Source: Aureibacillus halotolerans
Lineage (GTDB): Bacteria; Bacillota; Bacilli; Bacillales; DSM-28697
Direction: 5' to 3'
Assembly (NCBI RefSeq): GCF_004363045.1
Contig: NZ_SNYJ01000003.1
Location: 1-64,000 of the forward strand
Length of the DNA: 64,000 nt
Shown here: piece by piece, positions 36,839 to 45,099 of the stretch
How the letters are laid out: each line of letters opens with the position of its first letter
How positions within the stretch are numbered: position 1 is the first letter of the stretch
Notes under the pieces: model-generated
What the model was told of the DNA's origin: nothing
Database searches by the model: none
The model's input: only the letters and a program-made list of their open reading frames with translations
Translations under genes and position numbers: made by a program

Positions 36839-37282
36839 TTATGCGTTTTTAACCGTTTGAAAAGCTTGAAGCAGCTGGTCATAAATCTCTTGAGGTTCTG
36901 CGCCTTCAATTTCATGGCGGTGAATAAAGTGATGAACACTTTTTCCTTTAAGGATGGCCATTGATGGGGAAGAAGGAGGAATTTCTCCAAAATACTCACG
37001 CATTTTGGCAGTCGCCTCTTTGTCTTGTCCAGCAAACACTGTCACAAGCTTGTTTGGTGCTCCATCTTGTTTAACCGCATGCACGGCAGCTGGTCTGGCG
37101 AGACCTGCCGCACAACCACAAACAGAATTAACAATGACAAGAGATGTATCCTCATCGCTAAGTGTCTCAATAAACTGATCGACGTTTTCAGCTGTAGTCA
37201 GTTCTTCAAATCCTTCACTTGTCAGCTCTCTACGCATTGGTACAACGAGCTGACGCATGTGCTCCTCATATGCAGAAGACAT
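36839..37282 (-). CDS. brxA: Bacilliredoxin
   Basis: A 147-residue thioredoxin-fold protein that removes bacillithiol from mixed disulfides on proteins. The active site is CGC in NSVCGCAAGLARPAA. SSAYEEHMRQLVVPMRREL and VFAGQDKEATAKMREYF match YphP/YqiW throughout. The ATG at 37282 has GGAGGGA upstream. It precedes no partner but lies downstream of ilvD, on the same strand, as in Bacillus subtilis where yphP is near ilvD; the A versus B assignment is tentative. Confidence 0.92.
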   Translation of the reverse strand: MSSAYEEHMRQLVVPMRRELTSEGFEELTTAENVDQFIETLSDEDTSLVIVNSVCGCAAGLARPAAVHAVKQDGAPNKLVTVFAGQDKEATAKMREYFGEIPPSSPSMAILKGKSVHHFIHRHEIEGAEPQEIYDQLLQAFQTVKNA

Positions 37283-37358
37283 GTAGAATCCCTCCAATTG
37301 GTCACATTATGGTTCCTATTTTACTTCACAAAGAACCTAATGTCACGATCATTGCATT

Positions 37359-39056
37359 TTAGTCCTCAAATAAATCAGTTACGGCACCTTTAGCCGAAGA
37401 GGACACTGTACGAGAATACTTTGCGAGAATGCCTCGTTTCACCTTGAGTGGTGGCGCCGTCCATGCCGCACGACGTTTTGCCAATTCTTCATCACTGACA
37501 TCCATTGATATTTCTTGCTTCTCACTGTCAACCGTTACGAGATCATTGTCTTGAAGAAGTGCGATGTTGCCTCCGACCTGTGCTTCTGGAGCGATGTGTC
37601 CAATAACAAGACCATGTGTTCCTCCTGAGAAACGACCGTCTGTTAAGAGAGCAACATTTTCGCCAAGGCCTTTTCCGACGAGGATTGCAGAAAGCGAAAG
37701 CATTTCCGGCATCCCTGGTCCCCCACGAGGTCCCTCATAACGAATAACAAGGACATCCCCAGCTTTAATTTCATCGTTTAACACGGCTTGCGTTGCTTCT
37801 TCTTCAGTATCAAATACTTTTGCAGGTCCAGTAAGCTTTGTGACCTTCAAGCCTGATACTTTTGCAACGGCGCCTTCTTCTGCCAGGTTTCCACGAAGGA
37901 TGACAAGTGGACCATCCTTACGTTTTGGCGCATCCAAAGCCGTAATGACCTTTTGACCTTCTTGTAAAGATGGTGCTTCTGCCAAGTTTTCAGCAATTGT
38001 TTTGCCTGTAACGGTCATGCAATCGCCATGCAAAAAGCCATTCTCATGCAAAAGCTTCATCACTGCTTGTACGCCACCAGCCTCGTGCAGATCTTGCATC
38101 ACATACTGACCACTAGGACGAAGATCGGCAATGTGAGGCACTTTCTTTTGCAAGCGTTCAAAATCCTCTAGCTGTAGATCAACGTCAATGGAATGAGCCA
38201 TCGCCATGAGATGAAGAATGGCATTTGTTGAACCGCCAAGCGCCATGACCACTGTAATCGCATTTTCAAAAGCTTCTTTTGTCATAATATCCTTTGGATA
38301 AATACCTAGTTTAAGTAAGTTGACAACAGCCACGCCAGCTTCTTCACAATCCTTTTTCTTCGCTTCAGAAATAGCAGGGTTGGAGGAGCTGCCAGGCAAG
38401 CTCATGCCCATTGCTTCAATAGCAGACGCCATCGTATTTGCCGTATACATGCCGCCGCAGCTACCCGCACCAGGACACGAATGACATTCAATCTTATGGA
38501 GCTCTTCATCGTCTATTTTCCCAGCGTTATGTTGCCCCACGCCTTCAAAGGCACTTACGATATCAAGGTTTTTTCCATCCAGACGTCCTGGAGCAATCGT
38601 CCCTCCGTATACAAACACAGCAGGAACTTGGGTCCGACCAATGGCAATCATACAGCCTGGCATGTTTTTATCACAGCCACCAATCGCAACAAAGGCATCG
38701 AGGCTTTCCCCGCCAACAACTGTTTCAATCGAGTCAGCAATCACTTCACGACTTGGCAAAGAAAAACGCATGCCTTCCGTACCCATTGAAATCCCGTCCG
38801 CAATCGTAATGGTGTTAAAAATCATCGGTTTTCCGCCAGCGTCGGAAGCCCCTTTTTTGGTTCGTCTAGCCAACTCATCGATGTGAACGTTACATGGCGT
38901 CACTTCACTCCACGTACTGGCTACACCTACCATTGGTTTCTTAAAGTCTTCATCAGAAAATCCTACAGCACGAAGCATCGCACGGTTCGGTACACGGTTC
39001 GCCCCACCTTCACTGATGACTTTACTCTTGATGCGCAAATCTTTTTCTTGTGTCAT
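37359..39056 (-). CDS. ilvD: Dihydroxy-acid dehydratase
   Basis: A 565-residue iron-sulfur enzyme making 2-oxo acids for valine, isoleucine and leucine. Cluster cysteines lie in [17 protein letters not shown] and [37 protein letters not shown] near the C-terminus is the second family signature. ATG 39056 follows GGGAGA; the upstream extension to 39101 has no ribosome-binding site. A CodY-like box (39089-39103) overlaps the leader, suggesting repression in rich nutrients. It is away from the other ilv genes. Confidence 0.95.
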   Translation of the reverse strand: MTQEKDLRIKSKVISEGGANRVPNRAMLRAVGFSDEDFKKPMVGVASTWSEVTPCNVHIDELARRTKKGASDAGGKPMIFNTITIADGISMGTEGMRFSLPSREVIADSIETVVGGESLDAFVAIGGCDKNMPGCMIAIGRTQVPAVFVYGGTIAPGRLDGKNLDIVSAFEGVGQHNAGKIDDEELHKIECHSCPGAGSCGGMYTANTMASAIEAMGMSLPGSSSNPAISEAKKKDCEEAGVAVVNLLKLGIYPKDIMTKEAFENAITVVMALGGSTNAILHLMAMAHSIDVDLQLEDFERLQKKVPHIADLRPSGQYVMQDLHEAGGVQAVMKLLHENGFLHGDCMTVTGKTIAENLAEAPSLQEGQKVITALDAPKRKDGPLVILRGNLAEEGAVAKVSGLKVTKLTGPAKVFDTEEEATQAVLNDEIKAGDVLVIRYEGPRGGPGMPEMLSLSAILVGKGLGENVALLTDGRFSGGTHGLVIGHIAPEAQVGGNIALLQDNDLVTVDSEKQEISMDVSDEELAKRRAAWTAPPLKVKRGILAKYSRTVSSSAKGAVTDLFED

Positions 39057-39088
39057 ACGTATCTCCCTTTTTTGTATGATGGTAAATG

Positions 39089-39103
39089 AATTTTCAGACA
39101 AAA
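39089..39103 (-). promoter_or_regulatory. CodY-like box upstream of ilvD
   Basis: AATTTTCAGACAAAA matches the CodY consensus AATTTTCWGAAAATT at 12 of 15 positions and lies 33-47 nt upstream of the ilvD start. ilvD belongs to the CodY regulon in Bacillus subtilis, which supports the site. Confidence 0.6.
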
Positions 39104-39295
39104 ATAAAGATTGGATGTCATAAAACGTTCATTCTCAACAATATATCGTTTTTTCCGCTACTTTTCAATGCTTGCAATGCAATGACCTGCATGATATGTG
39201 ATTAATACGTTAGCATCCACTTCAGCATTCCAGATGTGACTAAACCAACAAATTACCATGACTTTACAATGAATGTTTAACAAACTAATAACAAA

Positions 39296-39336
39296 GGGAC
39301 GAAGAAAGCGAACGTTTTTCAAAAGCATGAGGCTAA
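39296..39336. repeat. Family A terminal fragment
   Basis: GGGACGAAGAAAGCGAACGT followed by TTTTCAAAAGCATGAGGCTAAT matches the end of a family A unit. The rest of the unit is absent. Confidence 0.5.
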
Positions 39337-39443
39337 TAATTGGGATTATTTACTGAACTTTCGCACCTTACATTTGGCAGACCCTCTTATTTATAACTCT
39401 ATTTTCTCCATAATAGGGACCAATAAAAGATAATAAAATTTAC

Positions 39444-39578
39444 GCAGACTCCTGCGGGAACAGCGCGAGCTGAAGTTCCCGCAGGAAAGCTTGCTTTCCG
39501 AGGAAGCTGAAGCCGTGCCCGCGGAAAGCGAAGTATTTTGATGAAGCGGTCGTGATTTCTTTGCCGCTGGAGTCTTGC
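39444..39578. repeat. Family C element C2
   Basis: A 135-bp element bounded by GCAGACTCC and GGAGTCTTGC, an imperfect terminal inverted repeat. It contains the perfect stem TCCTGCGGGAAC/GTTCCCGCAGGA and the palindrome GGAAAGCTTGCTTTCC. Relative to C3 it lacks an internal segment of about 33 bp. Confidence 0.8.
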
Positions 39579-39666
39579 TAATGGCTGCTTTTATTGATCT
39601 TTCGCACCTTGCTCCCACTCAGTCACTACCAGCGTTAAAGATAATTTCTGCTCTGCGTAAGTTGTC

Positions 39667-40779
39667 TTATTTTGAATCCTTTGATACAGCCTCCGTCATT
39701 TGTTTCCAAATAGAGCCCTTTGCTTCTTTTCCTTCGGCAATTCGCTCAATCGCGAGCTGAATTTGCAAGCTCACTTCGAATTCAGGATCATTCGCTGCTT
39801 CCTTAAGCTGCGGCAGAACAGAGGCATCTCCCACCTCATACAAGAACATGGCCGCTCGCCAGCGGACAATCTTGTTGCTATCCTGCAAAGCATCAGCCAT
39901 TGCCGGCATCGCATCTGTCATGCCAAGATCAGACATGGCGTCTCCAGCCGTTCGCCGAACGGTAACAGATGAATCCTTTAATGCCTTTTCTAAATAAGGA
40001 AGAACGCGCACGTCCTCGATCATGCCAAAATACATGACGGCATATCGGCGAATGGATGCTTTCTCATCTTGAAGCGCCTTTTCTAACACTGGGAGGTCTT
40101 CAACTGTCGGTTCTTTCATGTACTCAAGCTTGCGTAAACGTACTTTCCAGTCTGGAGAGTTTAAATCGTCAAGTGTGACAGTATGGTAATGACTTTCGGT
40201 CTCGCTAGCCTGTCCTTCTTGGAGGGCTTTCAGTCGTTCATTTGGATAGAGGGCGACCAATTCCTCGACAAGCGTAGCACCAACATCCTCAAGCGCCCCA
40301 TAGCGAACGCCATACTCCTCCCACGACCGTTCAAACACAACGTTTTCCTGATCCATTTGCGCTTGCATGACGGCGTCAGTAAAAGCTTGGGGAAGTGCAA
40401 TTCGCTGCTCTGTTTCCCCATCTGAAAGCTTTAGTTGCATGGGGATCCCTGAAAATTTTTGTACATGGACGCGAACTTCACCAAAGGTTTCCTTCACTTC
40501 GGTGACAGCATGCTCCTCATCCTCTTCGCCAAATAATGCTCGAACCTTCGCAAGCACAGGCTTCCAGTCATAGGAAGGCACACGGTCCAATGCGAGAAAG
40601 TCTGCGACGTGATAAACGGCTTTCACTCCTTCTATAGAAAGAATTGGTTGAAGCCAAACCGGTGCATCGTCGACATCTTCTTTTTTGTAATGCTCGCTTT
40701 TCCCATTGCCAAGTCCTACAGATAGTGTGATCTTCATTGTATGAGGACTGGGAGTAGGTTCGATTGAGACAATATGCAT
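39667..40779 (-). CDS. ypgR: Virulence factor/HEAT-repeat protein YpgR
   Basis: A 370-residue protein. The first 90 residues match the Nfu/NifU N-terminal scaffold domain (VSIEPTPSPHTMKITLSVG), and a central linker leads to HEAT-like repeats from about residue 225 (VLPYLEKALKDSSVTVRRTA, DALQDSNKIVRWRAAMFL). This is the conserved virulence factor C family layout, YpgR in Bacillus subtilis. The second ATG (40779) has better spacing to GGGAGCGG than that at 40785. It neighbours ilvD and metA as in Bacillus subtilis. A role in iron-sulfur or stress physiology is only inferred from the domain. Confidence 0.82.
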   Translation of the reverse strand: MHIVSIEPTPSPHTMKITLSVGLGNGKSEHYKKEDVDDAPVWLQPILSIEGVKAVYHVADFLALDRVPSYDWKPVLAKVRALFGEEDEEHAVTEVKETFGEVRVHVQKFSGIPMQLKLSDGETEQRIALPQAFTDAVMQAQMDQENVVFERSWEEYGVRYGALEDVGATLVEELVALYPNERLKALQEGQASETESHYHTVTLDDLNSPDWKVRLRKLEYMKEPTVEDLPVLEKALQDEKASIRRYAVMYFGMIEDVRVLPYLEKALKDSSVTVRRTAGDAMSDLGMTDAMPAMADALQDSNKIVRWRAAMFLYEVGDASVLPQLKEAANDPEFEVSLQIQLAIERIAEGKEAKGSIWKQMTEAVSKDSK

Positions 40780-40898
40780 GAGCATCCGCTCCCTTTTCTT
40801 GATTTTGACTATATTGTAGCACGGTTCCCCTTCCTATGCAGTTCAGGCAATCGCATGCTATAGTGATAGCAGAGGCAATGCAGAAGGAGGCCGTACGT

Positions 40899-41186
40899 TT
40901 GGACACTCAACTAGCGACTTGTGAGTACGTTCGATGGCAGCATCATCTGTCGGTTGAAGGAAAGCAAGTGAAAGAATATCGCCATACGCTTTTTTTATTA
41001 CCTGATCGTATACAAAGTGATGAGATTGAATGTTTTTTAACAGATATATTTGATGTATCCTATAGAATGACATCATCAGACGTTGGGTTTTTATACATTC
41101 ATACGACTGAGGGAATTGTGTCCTTGTACATTAACGAGCCCCCTCACCCGTTCATAAATGCCTTTCATACGACAACCCATTTGTAA
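40899..41186 (+). CDS. Hypothetical protein, 95 aa
   Basis: The start is TTG 7 nt after AAGGAGG; the frame upstream to 40836 overlaps the divergent ypgR promoter. The 95-residue product is predicted alpha/beta and soluble, with YVRWQHHLSVEGKQVKEYRH and VGFLYIHTTEGIVSLYI. No family is recognised. It precedes metA by 86 nt on the same strand. Confidence 0.5.
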   Translation: MDTQLATCEYVRWQHHLSVEGKQVKEYRHTLFLLPDRIQSDEIECFLTDIFDVSYRMTSSDVGFLYIHTTEGIVSLYINEPPHPFINAFHTTTHL

Positions 41187-41272
41187 GACAAAGCAAAATT
41201 GAAGTTGTATAGGTGAGCGATTCCTTGTAAACTATATCGTAATGTTAAAAAAGGAAAGCGGTGACACGAGCA

Positions 41273-42178
41273 ATGCCAATTAATATCCCATCAAACTTAC
41301 CTGCGAAGGAAGTGCTTGAGAAAGAGAAAATATTCGTTATGGACGAGAGCCGAGCATATTCACAGGATATTCGTCCATTGAATATCGCTATCTTTAATAT
41401 TATGCCAAAAAAAGAAGAAGCAGAGACGCAGCATTTGCGCTTGCTCAGTAATTCTCCATTGCAATTAAATATTACGCTGCTTCATCCCTCAACACATCTA
41501 TCCAAGACAACGGACGGCAAGCATTTAAACGCGTTTTATAAAACCTTTGAAGAAGTCAAAGACCGGAATTTTGACGGTATGATTATTACAGGCGCCCCGA
41601 TTGAACATCTTGATTTCTGTGAAGTGAACTATTGGAATGAACTTAGCGAAATGCTAGATTGGACGAAGACTCACGTAACGTCGACACTGCACGTCTGTTG
41701 GGGGGCTCAGGCGGGATTAAAGCATCATTACAACATTGGCAAATTTAAACTAGAGGAAAAGTGCTTTGGCGTCTTTGAACATCAGATTCTTGAACAAAAC
41801 TGTGACCTCCTCAGAGGCTTTGACGATCGCTTTTTTGTGCCTCATTCACGGCATACCAATACACGCCGTGAGGACATTGAATCTGAAGAAGAGCTGACGC
41901 TTCTGTCATACTCTGAAGAAGCAGGCGTGTGCCTCGTTCAAAGCAAAGACAAAAAACAAGTGTTTCTTACCGGCCATCCCGAATACGAGACCCATTCCTT
42001 AGCCGACGAGTACAATCGCGATATCACAAATGGGTCACCAATTGATATACCAAAAAATTATTTTATCAACGATCAACCAAGCCAGCTCCCCCTCCACCTC
42101 TGGAGAGCACACGCAAACCTCCTCTACATGAACTGGCTCAACTATTACGTTTACCAAGCCACACCATATCAATGGTGA
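41273..42178 (+). CDS. metA: Homoserine O-acyltransferase
   Basis: A 301-residue enzyme activating homoserine for methionine synthesis. The catalytic cysteine is in [17 protein letters not shown] and the catalytic His-Glu pair in [19 protein letters not shown]. Many Bacillus MetA enzymes use acetyl-CoA rather than succinyl-CoA, which cannot be settled by eye. ATG 41273 gives exactly 301 residues, as in Bacillus subtilis, with GGTGA 8 nt upstream. No SAM riboswitch or T-box fits in the 86-nt leader. Repeat array B1 begins 4 nt after its stop. Confidence 0.95.
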   Translation: MPINIPSNLPAKEVLEKEKIFVMDESRAYSQDIRPLNIAIFNIMPKKEEAETQHLRLLSNSPLQLNITLLHPSTHLSKTTDGKHLNAFYKTFEEVKDRNFDGMIITGAPIEHLDFCEVNYWNELSEMLDWTKTHVTSTLHVCWGAQAGLKHHYNIGKFKLEEKCFGVFEHQILEQNCDLLRGFDDRFFVPHSRHTNTRREDIESEEELTLLSYSEEAGVCLVQSKDKKQVFLTGHPEYETHSLADEYNRDITNGSPIDIPKNYFINDQPSQLPLHLWRAHANLLYMNWLNYYVYQATPYQW

Positions 42179-42181
42179 GAA

Positions 42182-42715
42182 GAAAAGCGGAGCGCCGTAC
42201 GTTCAGAAGCGTAGGTCAGAACATCATCGGGCAGTGAAATGGTTCTTTCATTTCACTAGTACGAGGATTTCTGCGCCGCAGCTTCTACGGCGTGTAGCTA
42301 GACAACGAAAGGTGAAGGCGAGCATGCTTTGAAGCGCAGAGTAGAACATCCCAGGGTGAAGAAATGGTTCTTCACATTTCTCTCACACTGGGATTTCTAC
42401 CTCGCAGCTTCAGCGAGCCGGAGCTGGACAAAGAAAAGCGCAGGCGAGTGCGCTTTGAAACGGAGGGCGGAATATCCCCAAACAGGGAAATGGTTCTTCA
42501 CATTTCTCTCGTTTGGGGATTTCTGTCCCGCAGTTTCAGCGAGCCGGAGCTGGACAATGAAAAGCGGAGCGCCGTACGTTCAGAAGCGCAGGCCAGAACA
42601 TCATCGGGCTGTGAAATGGTTCTTTCATTTCACTAGACCAATGATTTCTGCGCCGCAGCTTCTACGGCGTGTAGCTAGACAATGAAAAGCGGAGCGCCGT
42701 GCGTTCAGAAACTCA
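42182..42715 (+). repeat. Tandem array B1, four ~125 bp units plus a partial
   Basis: Units begin with GAAAAGCG or GAAAGGTG at 42182, 42307, 42433, 42559 and 42684, so spacings are 125, 126, 126 and 125. Each holds a central hairpin bounded by ATC and GAT around a (G)AAATGGTTCTT core, and a second hairpin around GCAGCTTC. The arms differ between units but stay complementary. The array starts 4 nt after the metA stop. A second array is at 61922-62245. Confidence 0.9.
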
Positions 42716-42772
42716 GATTCGCCCAGCATTATCTTCGAACAGGCTTATTAAAAGTGACTTGCTTTATAAGAC

Positions 42773-42818
42773 AAAAAACAGCGTCGATGACTTGTTATTG
42801 GTCATCGACGCTGTTTTT
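42773..42818 (-). terminator. Terminator overlapping the end of ypeQ
   Basis: ACAGCGTCGATGA and TCATCGACGCTGT form a 13-bp perfect stem with a minus-strand T run. The ypeQ stop (42795) lies within the loop, so its final codons lie in the arm. Confidence 0.9.
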
Positions 42819-43013
42819 CGTTGGCTGCTTATCTTCATTCTCCAAAATGCTTCCCAATGCCTTTAACTGCTGACCTACTGTACAGTTTTGAATGCAGAAT
42901 TGATGGGCACTACGCTTGCCCATTCGTTTTTTATTGTGCGTTTTTAAAAAACAGCCTTCACAATATTCATCAAGAAGTTTTCCGACTTCTACAATAGCAC
43001 TTTTTTGTTTCAC
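42795..43013 (-). CDS. ypeQ: Zinc-finger-domain protein YpeQ
   Basis: A 72-residue protein with EYCEGCFLKTHNKKRMGKR and HQFCIQNCTVGQQLKALG. The four cysteines CxxC and CxxxC flanking a basic helix match the short Bacillus zinc-finger-domain proteins of the YpeQ type. The start is GTG after GGAGGAG; the longer frame is rejected. Neighbour of ypeP as in Bacillus subtilis. The last residues are encoded in its terminator hairpin. The function is unknown. Confidence 0.75.
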   Translation of the reverse strand: MKQKSAIVEVGKLLDEYCEGCFLKTHNKKRMGKRSAHQFCIQNCTVGQQLKALGSILENEDKQPTKNSVDDQ

Positions 43014-43035
43014 TGCCCATCTCCTCCCCTTTCTC

Positions 43036-43689
43036 TCAATCAGCAGATGAATGACTTTCAATTGATATTCCTAAAAGAGCTTGTTCGGCCAGCTGGTCAC
43101 ATCGTTTATTTTCCTTTGATGAAATGAGCTTCCAGTGTATAGGAACTTGCAATGATTGTACGTTTTGATCAATTCGCTCTGCCCATGATTGTAACACGTC
43201 ATCATAGATTGCCCAATCCTTCGCCATCCCATGAATCACATTCATGGAATCCCCGTGAATCGTCACATCAGACATAACGTTTAAATCTTTCAGTTCGTTC
43301 GCAAGCATCCACAAAGCTGCATATTCCGCTTCATTGTTGGAAGCCAATTCATTCAATACACGATTTTTTCGAAGCTGGTGCTTTCTTTGCTGCTGTGTGT
43401 ACGTAATGTAAATGCCAAGCCCAGCACAGTGTGTTTCTTTGTCAAAGTTTCCGTCAAACCATCCCTGCACTTCTGAAGGGGCTTCGCTTTCCTTTTGCAA
43501 GTACTGTTTTAAATTCTTTTCATTCCATGTTCTCCCTTGCTCGTCAACGAGTTCAATGCTCCCCATTCGTCCAGTGCGTCTAGCATCTTCTAGCCACTTC
43601 AATACTTCTTTTCCATCTAGAAAATCTGAAACAAACGAAATGTCATTTATGCCTTTTTTAGTATACGTCCATTGGATTTGAATGTTCAT
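43036..43689 (-). CDS. ypeP: RNase H-like protein YpeP
   Basis: A 217-residue protein with an N-terminal unknown portion and a C-terminal RNase H fold from about residue 75: WFDGNFDKETHCAGLGIYI, ELASNNEAEYAALWMLANEL, VTIHGDSMNVIHGM and ENKRCDQLAEQAL give the D-E-D-D order. The first acid lies in DGNFDKE, so a metal-binding site is conceivable. ATG 43689 follows AAAAGGAG. It is divergent from ypdQ, another RNase H fold gene, with 80 nt between them. Confidence 0.78.
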   Translation of the reverse strand: MNIQIQWTYTKKGINDISFVSDFLDGKEVLKWLEDARRTGRMGSIELVDEQGRTWNEKNLKQYLQKESEAPSEVQGWFDGNFDKETHCAGLGIYITYTQQQRKHQLRKNRVLNELASNNEAEYAALWMLANELKDLNVMSDVTIHGDSMNVIHGMAKDWAIYDDVLQSWAERIDQNVQSLQVPIHWKLISSKENKRCDQLAEQALLGISIESHSSAD

Positions 43690-43768
43690 AAAGACTCCTT
43701 TTGTTCTCGTCATGTATACTATAACCAAAGCCCTCTCGTTTTACGTAACGAGCAGAAAGGAGGCAATC

Positions 43769-44164
43769 ATGGCTGATGTTTATATTGACGGCGCGAGTGC
43801 AGGAAATCCAGGCCCATCTGGCGCTGGGTTTGTCGTGATCCACGAGGGAAAAGTAACAGAAAAATCGATTCCCCTGCCCGCACTTACAAACCATGAAGCA
43901 GAATGGGAGGCCTTGCTTGCCGCTGTTAAGTTTTGTCAAGCAGAAGGCATTCAAAACGTGTTCGTAAAAACTGATTCACAACTCATTGAACGAGCTGTTG
44001 AAAGCTGCTATGTGAAAAAGCCACTTTATCGCATTTCATTGGATGAAGTGTTAGCTATCTCGCAATCGTTTGCGCTTTTTTTCGTCAAGTGGATTCCTGA
44101 AAGCCAAAATAAAAAAGCTGATCAATTGGCTCGCCGCGCGATTCAAGTGAGCAAACGATCATAA
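43769..44164 (+). CDS. ypdQ: RNase HI-like protein YpdQ
   Basis: A 131-residue RNase H fold protein: VYIDGASAGNPGPSGAGFV supplies the first Asp, LTNHEAEWEALLAAV the Glu, FVKTDSQLIERAVES the second Asp and NKKADQLARRA the last, so all four catalytic acids are present. It is shorter than RNase HI and lacks the basic handle, like YpdQ of Bacillus subtilis, for which RNase H activity is doubtful. AAAGGAGG precedes the ATG. Its last 22 nt overlap the convergent gene at 44143. Confidence 0.85.
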   Translation: MADVYIDGASAGNPGPSGAGFVVIHEGKVTEKSIPLPALTNHEAEWEALLAAVKFCQAEGIQNVFVKTDSQLIERAVESCYVKKPLYRISLDEVLAISQSFALFFVKWIPESQNKKADQLARRAIQVSKRS

Positions 44165-44526
44165 AGACCAAGTTTTTTTGCAAGCGCAATCGCGTCTTTT
44201 TTAGAGCTTACTTTATTTTCAAGCAATTGCTCAACGAGCGCGATGTAAAAACTTGAGTCAAAGCTGAACTTTAATGACAAAACAAGCTCTAGCGCATAAA
44301 TCATGACAGCGTCATTTGCATCTGTATATTTTTGGGCAAAGTGAATGAACATAATGTCGCTGTGAGTGAAGCGAAAGCCTCGCCCGTTCAGTTGATCTAT
44401 ATAGGTTCCAAGGTCTAATGCTGACAAAGTATTTTTGCTCCTTCGTATCGCAAGAATCTTCTCAGTGGACATGTATTGTTTATTGGGCTTCTTCAATTTC
44501 TCTTCTTTAAAGAACGAAATCGACAC
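44143..44526 (-). CDS. Hypothetical protein, up to 127 aa (possibly DUF6123)
   Basis: A soluble protein with LNGRGFRFTHSDIMFIHFAQ, YTDANDAVMIYALELVLSL and FSFDSSFYIALVEQLLENK, which recalls the DUF6123 family; that assignment is from memory and tentative. Its start is uncertain: the GTG at 44526 has only a weak site, and an internal TTG or ATG would give about 100 residues. It overlaps the 3' end of ypdQ by 22 nt on the opposite strand. Confidence 0.5.
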   Translation of the reverse strand: MSISFFKEEKLKKPNKQYMSTEKILAIRRSKNTLSALDLGTYIDQLNGRGFRFTHSDIMFIHFAQKYTDANDAVMIYALELVLSLKFSFDSSFYIALVEQLLENKVSSKKDAIALAKKLGLYDRLLT

Positions 44527-44530
44527 TTTG

Positions 44531-44557
44531 AAACGCCTTTTATTACGAAGGCGTTTT
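44531..44557 (+). terminator. Hairpin with T run between a hypothetical gene and sspL
   Basis: AAACGCCTT and AAGGCGTTT form a perfect 9-bp stem followed by TTTT on the plus strand. It would stop plus-strand transcripts that run on past ypdQ. Confidence 0.7.
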
Positions 44558-44678
44558 TATTGTGGTGGATGACTTCCTTCTCTCATTCGTGCCGAAAAAT
44601 GACCTTGCAAAAATGATCCCCTGTTTGGTTAAAAGTCCTTCGACTCACACATCCTATACTTAGAAAGGGGGGTCATTC

Positions 44679-44798
44679 ATGCCGAAAAAAGAAACGACAA
44701 GTGTGAATCCACAAGGTTATAGCCCGGACGAAAAAGCCACAGCTCCTAAAAGTCAGCTTGAAGCCATAGCGAAAAAAAAGAATACGAAATTGGTGTAG
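44679..44798 (+). CDS. sspL: Small acid-soluble spore protein L
   Basis: A 39-residue basic protein, MPKKETTSVNPQGYS to AIAKKKNTKLV. The segments VNPQGYSPD and LEAIAKKKNTK match SspL (VTPQGDLE, LEERAKKSNTK in Bacillus subtilis as I remember it), and the gene lies next to ypdQ as there. Shine-Dalgarno AAAGGGGGG is strong. A CATCCTA box at 44650-44656 could be the -10 of a forespore (SigG) promoter. It is too short for most gene callers. Confidence 0.85.
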   Translation: MPKKETTSVNPQGYSPDEKATAPKSQLEAIAKKKNTKLV

Positions 44799-44814
44799 GA
44801 TCATTATACCATGA

Positions 44815-44842
44815 AAAGCCCTCCACTAAATAATGGAGGGTC
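44815..44842 (+). terminator. Hairpin after sspL
   Basis: CCCTCCA and TGGAGGG pair around an 8-nt loop 20 nt after sspL, with a weak T tract. Confidence 0.55.
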
Positions 44843-45045
44843 GTTGTGTGTTAGTTAATCCCGCATGAGCGGTGCTCGTAAAAGTCTGTCAATCCCATAA
44901 AGGAAAGTGGGTGCCCGCATTCACGCTTTCGCCTCGTGGGCGGCCACGATCTAATATAAGGCTCCCTTTGACTATACATCGGATTAAGACAAAATACGAG
45001 TCACCCGAACCGCAGGAAATTTATTATAACGTGATTTCCTCTAAA

Positions 45046-45099
45046 GAACAAGGAAATTGATTTGTTGATTTAAATACGGTCATTGAAATTTCCTTGTTC
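45046..45099. repeat. Inverted repeat around the ypbQ stop, family D copy 1
   Basis: GAACAAGGAAATT (45046-45058) and AATTTCCTTGTTC (45087-45099) are a perfect 13-bp inverted repeat with a 28-nt loop. The 25 nt at 45073-45097 recur exactly at 53980-54004. The last codons and stop of ypbQ fall in one arm. It may be the terminator of the bps operon, but T residues are few. Confidence 0.7.

Noticed and set aside
41187-41272. SAM riboswitch or T-box before metA.
   Set aside because: The gap from the upstream gene is only 86 nt and no aptamer core is visible.
42329-42685. Plus-strand frames of 90-118 codons across array B1.
   Set aside because: They read through tandem repeat units and have no start signal; the repeats are structured and non-coding.
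44872-45060. A 62-codon plus-strand frame between sspL and the bps operon.
   Set aside because: No ribosome-binding site is present, the composition is odd, and its end lies in the inverted repeat at 45046.
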